Below are positions 17,157-32,400 of a DNA stretch of 64,000 nucleotides, in pieces. Source of the stretch: Spirodela intermedia (lineage: Eukaryota > Streptophyta > Magnoliopsida > Alismatales > Araceae). Positions within the stretch are counted from its first letter, which is position 1. Each line of letters starts with the position of its first letter. The DNA lies in assembly GCA_902729315.2 (NCBI GenBank), contig LR746265.1, forward strand, positions 9,357,392 through 9,421,391, in the 5' to 3' direction. A program made the position numbers and the translations under genes. Below the pieces are notes generated by a model that was not told the origin of the DNA, searched no databases, and saw only the letters and a list, made by a program, of their open reading frames with translations.

Positions 17157-18649
17157 CTACCAGCCACCCACCGGCGGGGGTGAGGGGCCATCGGGCGTGA
17201 GGATGCAGGGCGGGGGACACTTCTTGAGGACGTCAACGCAGTAGCAGGTCCTCTCCGGCTTGTCGTAGCACTGGCAGAAGCCGCAGCCCTTGAAGCAGCC
17301 GAAACGGGAGCGGTCCGAGCAGACGCACCACGGGTCAACGCAGACGCACTCGTTGCAGCAATTCATGCCGCTGCCCAGCGCATCGTCGCCGTCTACGGTT
17401 GACCATCACCACATGCACATAAATGAGTCATCATCTGAAGGTAGTAGACCCAGTAGGTTTTTATTTTATTTTATTTTATTGGGATTTGTCATCTCTTTAG
17501 AAGGAGACTCAAAATGCAAAGGGTTTTAGAAGCCATATTTTATCATGGGTCAGTAATGAGACATGAGATGAAGAGGCTGGCCATCCAAAGAGTGACTGAC
17601 ATATTCCTGCCATGTCACCGAAATATATGATATTTTGCCTACGTGGCATGCCACATGTAAAATAGGTGTCTAATTGGCAGTGCAACTCATAAATAAATAA
17701 ATAAATAAATAAACCCCTCAAGTTTCCATACAATTTGACCTCTTTTTTTTTGTAGGTCATACATGCTACAAGATTTATCATCTAATAAATGAACCTAGAA
17801 CGGGTTTTTTTTTTTTGGATTTTATTACCCTTTATTGAAAATAGACTCTATATGAATGCGTGCAGAGCTTGTCATCATTGGGACATCAGATTGAAGAGGT
17901 TGGCCATGCAAGGGTGACTGACTCAGTCTTGCCACGTCATTGAAAGCCATGCGATTTGCTTTTACGTGGCATTCCATGACGGGCGCCGAGTTGGCCGTCT
18001 CATTTAAGACCGATGGTTTAATAAGAAAAGTTTGACTTTTTTGCAATGAGAAACAAGATTTCTTTCCTTTTCTTTTTTTTCAGAATATATCACCTTACCA
18101 GAGGAGTCACTCAAGTATGAGGAGTGACTGCTTCGACGAGAGATCAAGGACGTCAGTCCCCATAGAGGGTGACTTCTGCCTGGTCAGCAAGAGGAATCAG
18201 ATTCGCCGCTGTGGCATGCCATCGTGGGTGCCTAGTTGGCAGCCAAACCATTCTTTTTGACATCTCTTTGATACGTATAAAACCCCTTTTAGGAGGTAAA
18301 TGAGACGAAGAGGCCTCTGTTTCTATGCACTAAACTCGGAAAGAAAATAGGAGAAAAAAGGGGGGTCGTCTCATCAGCCCAGATGGAAAGTATTTTAGCA
18401 CAAAATATATATAGAAAAATAATATTCTTTATTTAGAAAGAAAATAAGAGCGAGAAACGGTCTCATTAGTCTAAAAGTTCAATAATATTAATACAAAAAA
18501 GTATACACTTTCTCGTTACCTCCGATGGGGAGACCCAGGAACGGATCCCGCAGCGACGAGGAAGAAGGAATGGCGGACGAGGCCACCGCCACAAGCAGCA
18601 TCATCGGCAGAAAATTCTTCGCCCTCACCACCACCCTCTTCTCCTCCAT
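17157..18649 (-). CDS. Secreted Bowman-Birk-type 14-cysteine protein
   Basis: Two exons, 18649-18520 and 17392-17157, give 121 residues. The N-terminus has basic residues followed by a hydrophobic core (FLPMMLLVAVASSA), a plausible signal peptide. The mature part has fourteen cysteines. Their spacing is CC-x2-C-x-C-x4-C-x-C-x7-C-x3-C-x2-C-x-C-x7-C-x-C-x6-C-x3-C. Every interval agrees with classical double-headed Bowman-Birk serine protease inhibitors except the first reactive loop, which has four residues (VDPW) instead of seven. The second loop keeps seven residues (YDKPERT) but lacks the usual Ser-x-Pro arrangement; Asp occupies the predicted P1 position. The fold is therefore probable, but classical trypsin or chymotrypsin inhibition is doubtful. 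The intron is about 1.1 kb and carries diverged internal repeats. Assignment is from cysteine spacing and Cys-x-Asp motifs. Confidence 0.8.
17560..18243. repeat. Three diverged copies of an approximately 115-base repeat in the Bowman-Birk-like intron
   Basis: Copies lie at about 17560-17680, 17882-17996 and 18161-18243 (partial). They share, in order, GAAGAGG.TGGCCAT, GGGTGACTGAC, TGCCA.GTCA, ACGTGGCATGCCA and a terminal block ending TTGGCAG. Divergence is substantial. The source is unknown. Confidence 0.6.
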
Positions 18650-18690
18650 CGCCCCCCCCCCTCCCCCCTTCTCTCTCTCTCTCTCTCTCT

Positions 18691-18980
18691 AAGAGGTCTC
18701 CCTACTGCTTCCTCTCACTAAATGCCTTCACGCCCATATTCATACTCTCTCCACTTCCGTCCCTTCTTGCATTATTTAAAGACGACGGGCACGGTTTACG
18801 TCCATCCCCCCCCTCTCTCTAGCTCTCTCTCTCTCTCTCACTCACTCGCTCACTCTCTATCTCTCTCTATCTCTAGCTAACTAGGTAGGAGGTCTCCTCT
18901 TACTACTGCTTCCTCTCACTGGAATGCCCATCTTCATATCCTCCTCTTGCATTATTTCAAGGCGATGGGCACGGTTTATG
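18691..18980. repeat. Tandem duplication upstream of the Bowman-Birk-like gene
   Basis: The blocks at about 18691-18798 and 18887-18978 share GAGGTCTCC, ACTGCTTCCTCTCACT, TTCTTGCATTATTT and GGGCACGGTTTA in the same order. They are separated by CT-rich sequence. The first copy contains a TTTAAATA-like string on the minus strand, a possible TATA element for the gene starting at 18649. Confidence 0.65.
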
Positions 18981-19562
18981 TTGAGTCCAACATGAAAAAT
19001 ATTAGTCTTGGGAACACGTAATGCGCGAGGAACAGCTCCTCCCACTGCTCGCTGCATAATAGAGCCTTATGATTGAAGGTGAGGAGGAGATGGGAGGGGG
19101 GGGGGGGTGAAGAGAGAGAGAGATCAGCCCAATGGCCAAGTGGCCCAAACCCTAGCTTGGAACTGGGCCTATTTGAGCCGGGGCTTTGGAGGCCCATCTC
19201 AAGGAGCATCTTCCCACGTGAGGGGTGTCTGTGATCTCGTGATGGGTCGATCGTGACCGTCCGTCTCCTGGTTCTGTCGTTCTTCTCCTCAGGCGGGGAG
19301 AAGTCGGCGGCGGTAGGGAGGAGGAAGAAGAGCTTCCCACTGCGGATCTCTTTTGGAGGAGAGAGACTCTCTCTCTCTCTCTCTCTCGCTCCCTACCTCT
19401 CTCTACCTCTCTCTATCTCTTCTTGCAGCTGGTTTCATCTGGTTGCTCTTTGGAACCCGAGAGGCATCGGGAGAGTTGGAGATCGATGGTTGTCTGGAGA
19501 GGAGCCTGAATGAGTTTTTCGGATTCTAAGCTATCTGTGCTCTCTTCGGCTGCTCGCCGGTG
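18981..19562. other. Region upstream of the GAUT10-like gene
   Basis: No gene is recognised. The region includes a G-run near 19096-19107 and a CT microsatellite at about 19370-19389 that would lie in the promoter or 5' leader of the plus-strand gene starting at 19563. Confidence 0.5.
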
Positions 19563-24597
<5,035 letters not shown>

Positions 24598-24912
24598 TGA
24601 AGGCAATCAATTGGCGGAGCAGCAGCCGAGTGAGCGGTGTTCATCTAATCTAAGTCTGTAAGTCTGAAAGTTTGACAGGAGACGGCATTCGGTCCGTCTC
24701 TGTGGGTGGGGGATGTTTCTTGATGTTCTTGGTAGCCATTTTTTTTCCAAATATGGGGCTCGAAATTAATTAATTAGCCCGAATAAACAGATCTTTTGGG
24801 TTGCACCACCAGGGCTTCTTCGTGTTAGGATCTCTTCTCTCTCTCTCTCTAGGTTCGTTCCCACGGGAGTGTACGATTTTGTGTCCCTCCGGCGAAGGAA
24901 CGGCCATCGGAG

Positions 24913-24974
<62 letters not shown>

Positions 24975-25546
24975 TTTTGTAAAAAATCTGCCTCGGGTTC
25001 AGGGCAGAACTATACTGAACCCACCCCAAGCACGCTCCTAGTTTTTGTCGTCTCGTTTGCACCACAATTTGCCATCTCTCTCTCTCCGCAACAACTCCCC
25101 CCGGAGAAATTATTAAGTATTGAGGTCAGAGAGAGAAGGGGGGGGGGGGATGTACATCGGAGACGGTGATTTTTTCTGTCTTTTTCATGAGATAATGAGT
25201 CAATGCTCATTTTCACGTCGTATGTTCATATTCTTAGATTTTTTCTTCTTCTCAATGAGACCCGGAAACCCCGTTTTTAGGTATTCCATGGAGTTCCCAG
25301 TCAACCGATAAGGATGGCCGGAATTACCCAACCGGGACCTGACGAGGATCGGATGAGATTTCCCTTTGTCCCATTCATTCCCTCTGATATTCCCGGGTTT
25401 TTTCTCTCTAAAAAAATACGGAAGAGGCTCCGGAAAAAATCCATGGCGGCGCCGAATTGCAGAGCCGAGATCATCCTCTCGGGTGAGCCCATGAACAACC
25501 TCCGCTAGCCGCAGCAAGTGGGGGCCCTTCTTCTTCCTTGAAGAAC
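24598..25546. other. Intergenic region between the GAUT10-like gene and the zinc-ribbon gene
   Basis: This contains the GAUT10-like 3' end, a (GA)n tract of about 28 units at 24915-24970, a G-run at 25139-25149 and the leader of the next gene. Short open frames lack family resemblance. Confidence 0.5.
24915..24970. repeat. (GA)n microsatellite
   Basis: About 28 uninterrupted GA units lie between two plus-strand genes. Confidence 0.95.
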
Positions 25547-27649
25547 ATGATCGCCCAACAGATTGCCGCCGCCCTCCCCGTTTCCGGCGACTTCCATGGG
25601 GGCCCGCCGAGCATCAGGCAGCTCCCCGCTGGGCCTAGCTTCTGCTCGAACCCTTGCAGGAGGGCCCGGTTGTTCCGGAGCAAATCGCAGTACTTCTTCG
25701 GAAGTGGGTCGGAGAAGATATGGGCGGCGGCGAAGGGTAGGAGGAAGGAGAGCTTGGTGGTGCCTCAGGCAAACCAGGGCTTTAATTTCAATGGCGGCGG
25801 CGGCGGCGGCGGCGGCGGCTGGGATAAGAACAACACCGCCAGGGTTCTCGGGAATCTTGCTGTGGCGATTGGGTTGACATACCTTACTGTGACAGGGCAG
25901 CTGGGTTGGCTCCTCGATGCCATTGTTTCGATTTGGGTGAGCTCCGCAACCTCTTCCTGCTTCACTTTTTTCTAGTGAAGTTGGACATAATTTAATCTGT
26001 TTTGTTGCTGTTAATAAATAAAATAAAATAAAATAAAAATAAAAATATTTCGATTAGGTAATCTTTGTGGCGCCCGGTTTTTTTTCCGGAAAATTCTACG
26101 TTTGTATTGTGGGATGAGAAGATATGATGCAGTTAATTACCTTGTTCTTGGTAAGTAGACTAAAGTCAAACCTTGTTCAATTCATAAACGAATAGTATGA
26201 AGATATTATTAGACCTTATTGTGAGTAATCTATGTGGCAACAAGTTCCTTCATCAAGAGTGAAAGGGTTCTAGCATTTCGGACTGCATTTTTATGAGAAT
26301 CAGGCCTTCTTTCTCTTGGTAAACAGACAGGGCATGAACTTTATTGAGTTTAATTATTTCTGCGAAGTATCGAGCTTCTTCTTCATCGAAATTTATATTT
26401 CTTCTTGCCTCCTTCTGGCTCTGCTCCTCATAGTTGGATGAAAAAAGATTTGCCCACTTGGTTAATCCTCTGACATTAATTCGCTCAGCTTCTTGCAGTG
26501 CTCCTGCCGATTTTGGGCCTCGGAGCCTTCTTCTGGTTCGCCGGGCAGGATATAATTCAGGACGGTGTAAGCATTCCGATCTCTATAATCATGATTGAAT
26601 TATTTTGAATTTCCGATAACCATTTTTTTGTATCCTTTTAGCTTCTCTTTGCTTAGTTAATCGCCTTCCTATTATTCTTAGATGCCCACTTCCTGATCTT
26701 GAAAAAAAAAAAGAAAAGGGGGGGGGGGTGTAAAAATGAGGGAATCGATCAGAATTTCAGAGGCAACATCTTCGGTCAGAAAATAAAAACGTAAGAAAAT
26801 GGTCAACCGCCGCCTCATGAAAGGCCACATCAGGCGATGGAAACTGTGATAAATCAGAATTAATTGATCCAATAACTACTTGTAGTAGTATCCTTTTAAC
26901 ATTGGTTCAAGTGGTACAGCTGATAGCCTCTTTATTTCTGTGGGTCGCTCCTAATTTTGATATCTTCTCTCTTATGGCAGTGCCCCAATTGTGGAAACGA
27001 GTTCCAAATTTTCAAGTAAGCCCCAGAAATTTCCCATGCCCTCCGGCTATCATGTTCAATTCGTTTTGTATATATTTATATGCATCACATATATTTATTT
27101 ATTTATTTATTTATTGGCCTAATGCTGTGCATCATTCGTGGCTGACCTGCAGATCTTCGTTGAAGGACGGCGTGCAGTTCTGCCCCTTCTGTGCCCAACC
27201 CATCTCCGGTACAGCCCACCTCGGCCTCTCCAAAATCAGAGCTCTTGATGCCCATTCGAATACTTGTGTTTATTTTCCGGCCTGTAGTTTTCACCTTTAC
27301 TGATGCTCAGATAAAATACTTGTTTCTCTTTCAAGGGGAAGCCCCCCCTCTGTGATCTTGCCCATTTGAATCATGATGCGTTGACTTTCAGTTCAGGGCA
27401 ATAAGTTTGTGATGGAATCTGCCCGGTTCTCCTCCAACAGATCTTCCAAATTCAGCGAGGCCTCCCGTGGCTCCTCTCGCCGATCAGAGAAAGGTTTCTT
27501 TTTCTTTTCCCCTCTTAGAGCGATATTTACTCTGGTGAACAAAGCCCAAAAATTCATGCCGTCTGCTCTATTTTCCAATGATTCCCTCAGGGAAGGGCTC
27601 TTCTGCAGTGATCGTCGACATCGAGGCGGAGGTGATGGACGCCGACTGA
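25547..27649 (+). CDS. Unnamed membrane protein with C-terminal zinc ribbon, probably plastid
   Basis: Six exons join in phase: 25547-25936, 26489-26566, 26981-27015, 27153-27208, 27392-27493 and 27591-27649, giving 239 residues. The N-terminal 75 residues are basic and rich in Ser, Arg and Ala with few acidic residues, like a plastid transit peptide. A run of glycines follows. Two hydrophobic segments lie at about 107-150 (VLGNLAVAIGLTYLTVTG, then LLAVLLPILGLGAFFWFAG). Next comes a zinc-ribbon-like module, CPNCGNEFQIF at about 157-167 and CPFCAQPI at about 178-185, that is CxxC-x17-CxxC. The tail is Ser/Arg-rich and ends VDIEAEVMDAD. The pattern resembles conserved plant proteins without a name. 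A role in thylakoid or envelope assembly is possible but not shown. The second exon acceptor (26488) was chosen over a nearby AG because it keeps the frame. Confidence 0.75.
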
Positions 27650-28186
27650 CATCTCTGGCTCCCTGGTAAATAACTACTGCTGATTCTTGAACTTCTTTCT
27701 CCTCCCAGAAGAATCCTACGAGTCCTTAAGATCGAATCAGGAAGAACTGCCATTAAGATAGTTTGATGAGATCTGCAGCATCGAAATTTATCCGACCGGA
27801 AAATGGAAAAAGTTAGTGAACAAGCCGATGGGGTTCACTCATGCAGATCTGACTTCTTTCTTGCAGTGGCCGTTGTTTGGCCTATGAGCTGTTGGGGATG
27901 CGCAGATCTCCTGCCATCAATTCTTGTGCTGACGGGCTCTTGGCTCCGCCATTCCACTTGTTCTCGAAGCTATGAAAGAAGATCGATGAGTACCTGGCTG
28001 ATTGCTAGAGGCTATGAAACTTGAAATGTGATGCCTGCAGAAGTACGGCCCTCTGAGTGCGGAAATTTTCACAGATACGCTGAAGATGAAGCTTTTATTG
28101 GGGGAAAAAGAGCAGTAGAACAGTAACTGAACTTACAGTATCACCGTTTCGGTCGTAAATTTTTTTTCTCACTTTTTCGAATTAAC

Positions 28187-28219
<33 letters not shown>

Positions 28220-28405
28220 AAATAACTACATAAAAACGCTTGGACTGGCCTCTCTTGACACAGTTATCTGGGCTTTGCCGAGCTGGGCCTGAGTTAGTTC
28301 AACTGCGGGTCAAATGGTTACCCTATCCTGGTTTTCATCCATTGAAGGATGCTGCCCTTTTTTAATCATCCCAACAGCTCCCAACCTGAAGGATGACCGA
28401 GTAGC

Positions 28406-28443
<38 letters not shown>

Positions 28444-28656
28444 ACTGTATTATGGTTGTCATGAGATTCACGTATTAATGGGGACGCACATGGAAGTGAG
28501 CCTTGGGTTTCCATCTTCTTCTTCGATGCAAGCTCTCCGACCAAGAGTCGTAATCTGCAGAAGAAGAGGATCTTCGTCATCTTCTCGAGGAAGGAGTGGC
28601 TGCGGAGAGCGGAGCCATCTCTTCAGCTCTTTGTTGGCGGGTAGCTCAGAGTGTCG
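27650..28656. other. Gap after the zinc-ribbon gene
   Basis: No gene is recognised. The region contains the 3' end of the upstream gene, a (CT)n tract at about 28190-28219 and a (GA)n tract at about 28407-28442. The two tracts are complementary and lie about 190 bases apart, so a transcript could pair them. Confidence 0.45.
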
Positions 28657-28902
28657 ATGGAGATGAAGCCTTCTCCTTCCACTTCTTCTCCTCCTTTTTG
28701 GATGAAGATTGTTCTTCTGTTGCCGCTGCCACTGACATTGCTCGTCTTCATCTGTGCCATTAATTTCCGCAACAAGTTCAGCGCGGAGAAGCTACTCAGG
28801 AGAGGGCATACGCTTCTGCCCTCATCGTCGGTGGGAATCCTGGCAGTCACCGATGGCTACAAAGGACGAGATGAGAAACTCTCAACCCAAGACCAGCCAT
28901 AG
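28657..28902 (+). CDS. Doubtful small single-span membrane ORF
   Basis: An 81-residue open frame starts with ATG and has one strong hydrophobic segment at about 16-36 (MKIVLLLPLPLTLLVFICAIN), flanked by a Ser/Pro-rich N-terminus and a basic stretch (FRNKFSAEKLLRRG). It resembles no family known to me. It lies right at the edge of the transposon block and could be a genuine small protein, a first exon, or chance. GC content is higher than in the DNA downstream. Confidence 0.25.
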   Translation: MEMKPSPSTSSPPFWMKIVLLLPLPLTLLVFICAINFRNKFSAEKLLRRGHTLLPSSSVGILAVTDGYKGRDEKLSTQDQP

Positions 28903-29056
28903 TGGAAACAAACTTGATAGTTGCACGAACTGTCGTCTTCGGAGAATACACCAGATGAGGAGTCACCTATTCGTAGTTTTCGAAGAGTGTTGTTTAAATA
29001 GAGGTACTAGGCCAATGGCCTATTAGCCTTATAAAAAAGACGTAATGTGAAGGGAG

Positions 29057-29442
29057 TGTTGGAAGTATAGGGCTAGATGAAATGTTAAGAAGGGGGGTAA
29101 ATTGAGGCTTTTATACTGATTTACCTTTCACCTTGCTATGTCCAGTCTTAAAGTAAAGTTCCCTCTAGTATTTACTAATTTCTTCATGAATTACACATTG
29201 ATTTTCACAGGATCAACCATCAAAATACCTCAAATTAGTGTCCTCAGATGCTCAATCCTTCATGAGCCAACTACGATACTGACCTCTGAACCTTCCAATC
29301 TTCTTATTCCTTTTTTCTTTTTTGTTCAAATTTGAATGTTAGTGGAATTTCACTTGTACTGATTGTACTCAAGAGTCCACCCTCTTTATTTCACTTTTTG
29401 TCAATCAAAAAGAATTATATCAAATTGTTATCAAAGCCATGC
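29057..29442 (+). repeat. Possible decayed LTR end with primer binding site
   Basis: A segment from TGTTGGAAG (29057) to ATTATATCA (29422) is followed three bases later by TTGTTATCAAAGCCA. That resembles the plant initiator-Met tRNA primer binding site TTGGTATCAGAGCCA with two changes. The gypsy-like coding remnants start downstream. No matching second LTR was found, so the left boundary is tentative. Confidence 0.35.
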
Positions 29443-32400
29443 TGCCAAATCCTAGCAATGTGAAAAGAGAGCTCTTCAAGAAAGAGTTGGAGGAACTATG
29501 TCAAGAGTTTCCTATCCTCTAAGAAAATGTCACCATGATATGTTATCACATTATTAGCAAATGACAAGGAGATTTGCAGTGAGATCTCGAGAATCAAACA
29601 TTATTTGAAATATTTGATTCACACCCTCGAAGATCTATATCGACAGTCAAACACTTCTCTAGGTTGTGGCTACCATGATAGAGTTCAAACGGATGGCCCA
29701 AATGACTAAGCTCTAGGTGAATTAACTCAAGGTTGGCCCACTCACCTTCAAGGAAAAGTCATAGATTCAGAACTTAACAAATAGTCCAATATTCATCATG
29801 GTGACCCACACATGCCAATTTGGGTTACAACCAACTCTTGATAACTACGTAGAGTTGTGGAAGGGCGGTTGGAAGTTTGAAATTCCCTTATTCAGAAACT
29901 AAGCTTCAAAAGGTTGGATCTTTCATGTAGAATAATTTTTTTTATGTACCGACTTTCAACCATTGAAAAAATTACTATCAATCTCAATCTAGAAGGAAAA
30001 GTTCTTAGATGAAATAAGTGGATAAATGCATGCAAGTCCTTTAAGTATTGGGAAAGACCTTTGACAACAACTTTTAAATATTTTAACACTAATCAAGCAA
30101 GCTCTTTTTTTCATAAACTGTTGGAGATCAAGTAACTTGACGCCATGATAGAATGCCAAGAGGAATCATAAAGACAACTCATAAGGTGGAGATGAAGTCT
30201 TGATAGAACGTCAACATAAGGGCCTAACTTACCTCTTTTATGACAAGGGGACAATAGAGATAATACAACACTCATCATAGAAATTTCATAAGCTAGAAGA
30301 AGTAAAAGAATTTAACTCGCACCATCAGAGATATAAACATAATGAGCCTAAGGCTTATGCTTCTCTTTCAAATAGAAGTAATGTTTGAGTCATCATTGTC
30401 GAAGGGAGCTACGATTATTGGCCATCTACAAAAATACTTCCCAAAAAGTGGGGTTAGAAAATTATGGATAACTAAATTGAAGAAGTGTTAGTCAATCTCA
30501 ACATATCACTATAATTCCTAGCCAAGGACTTGCCAACATGAACCCTCAAGTTTTGAGAGAAAATTAATGAAAACTTGGTCACATTCCTTAATATTTGACT
30601 CAAGATGAAGATTGAGAAACTTGTCTATGTATTATTGGAAAAAAAAATGATCTAATATTAAATCAGTCCACATTGAGGCCCCATTTAGAAGGAAAAAAGA
30701 TACACAAAGGTTCTACATAGATTACCATGCATTCAACAAAGTCAGAATTTTAGATCACTGCCTCATTTTGATTGTCAAAAAAATCCTTGATGAACTAGAT
30801 AAAGTGATTATATTATTGAAATTAGATATTAGATTTGATTAGCACTAGATCTGAATTTGGAAAAAAGACATCTAAAATAGCATTTCACAAGCATATAAGG
30901 TATTTTGAAGTTTCTTGTGATGTCATTTGACTTAATGTTTCGATGGCATTCTAAGCATAGATCAGTCAAATTTTTAGCAATTTTTATATTTTTTTTATTT
31001 TATTTTATGACATCCTAATTTAGAGCTTAGATAGAGTGATGCAGAGGAACATTTGACTCAAGCATTCAACATTGTCTAATCTCATCATCTCCAGATAACC
31101 CAAAGAAATGTTTCTTCAAATAGTCAATGATCACTTACCTAAGTCATTGGATATTGATATGAGGCATGATGGATGATCTAGACAAGGAAAACATAATCAT
31201 TTGATGACCCTCACTCACCATTCATGGAAAACTAAGAAGGTTTTTGGGGTTGATTGGATACTATCAGCTTTTCATCGCAAATATGACACCCTATTGTGGC
31301 CTCTCATAAAGTAACACAAAAATTACTTTTAACTAAGGTTCTAAAGTACAAATGACATTTAGACAGCTCAAGGTAGTCCCCATGTCTAAACATTTACTCT
31401 TCTTTCCAAATTTTTCTTTGAATTTTGAATTAGAAGCATATGCTTCTCATATGAGAGTTAGGCTAGTGCTCATGAAAAAATACCGTGTTACAAAATTATC
31501 AAAAATTAATTATCTAATAAGTCTTCATTATCATGAGTTAATAATTAGTAAATAATATAGTTTTAGTCTTAACTCATGATAAATAGACTTATATTTGTGT
31601 TAAATTTTGAAAAGTGATTTTTAGTTGATTAACATGAATTTTTGGCTAATTATGTGATTTTTTACAAATTTATATAATTTTTATAGTCTTATTTTTGAGA
31701 TAAATAAAGAAAAAGAAATTAAAATAAAAGTATAGCAAAAAAGAGAGATCTGCCGACCAGTCGGGTCCACAAGTGGGTCGGAAGTTCAGTCAAGGGGAGC
31801 TACAAGTAGGGGGGGCTCAAGTGGTTAGGACCGATGGGGGCATGTGTGCACCACTCCCCTTCTACGTCATTGGTGGCCAGCCGACTATGGGGCAAAGAGT
31901 AGTCGTACACGCGAAAGAAAGAGACTCGTTACTTGTAAATGTGATATTACTATATATTCACACAAAACTTCAACGCACAAGTAATGTGGGACTAAACTCG
32001 CATCACACCTTTTCTCGAAAGACTTTAAAGATTTTAATACCTAAACTACCCCTTAGTTATAATAGAGATATATCATGATAACGTCACTTGATAAGGATAT
32101 TAGAGTATTATTTCAATCTCTCTCATGTAGGTAGACAACCGGCGCGGGTTCGAATCCTCCTAGAGCCAAAACTCATATTTTTATCTGATTATCGTGACTT
32201 TCTTGTAGATCATTAGTGAAGGATTAAGTCACTAGAATTACTGGATCATCGGTGAAAATCTTGTCAACATGATTTGCAGAGCATTGTTACTAAAATTACT
32301 GAATGATTTGAGATAAAAGGATCATGAATCCATTAAGTAAATCATCTCCGATTGATCGACTAACAAGCCGTCATCAGGAAGAGGACGATCTATTGGGAGA

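Noticed and set aside
32130-32170. A tRNA gene suggested by GGTTCGAATCC
   Set aside because: The T-stem pairs poorly and no acceptor, D or anticodon arm can be drawn around it; the A-box-like string is too far away.
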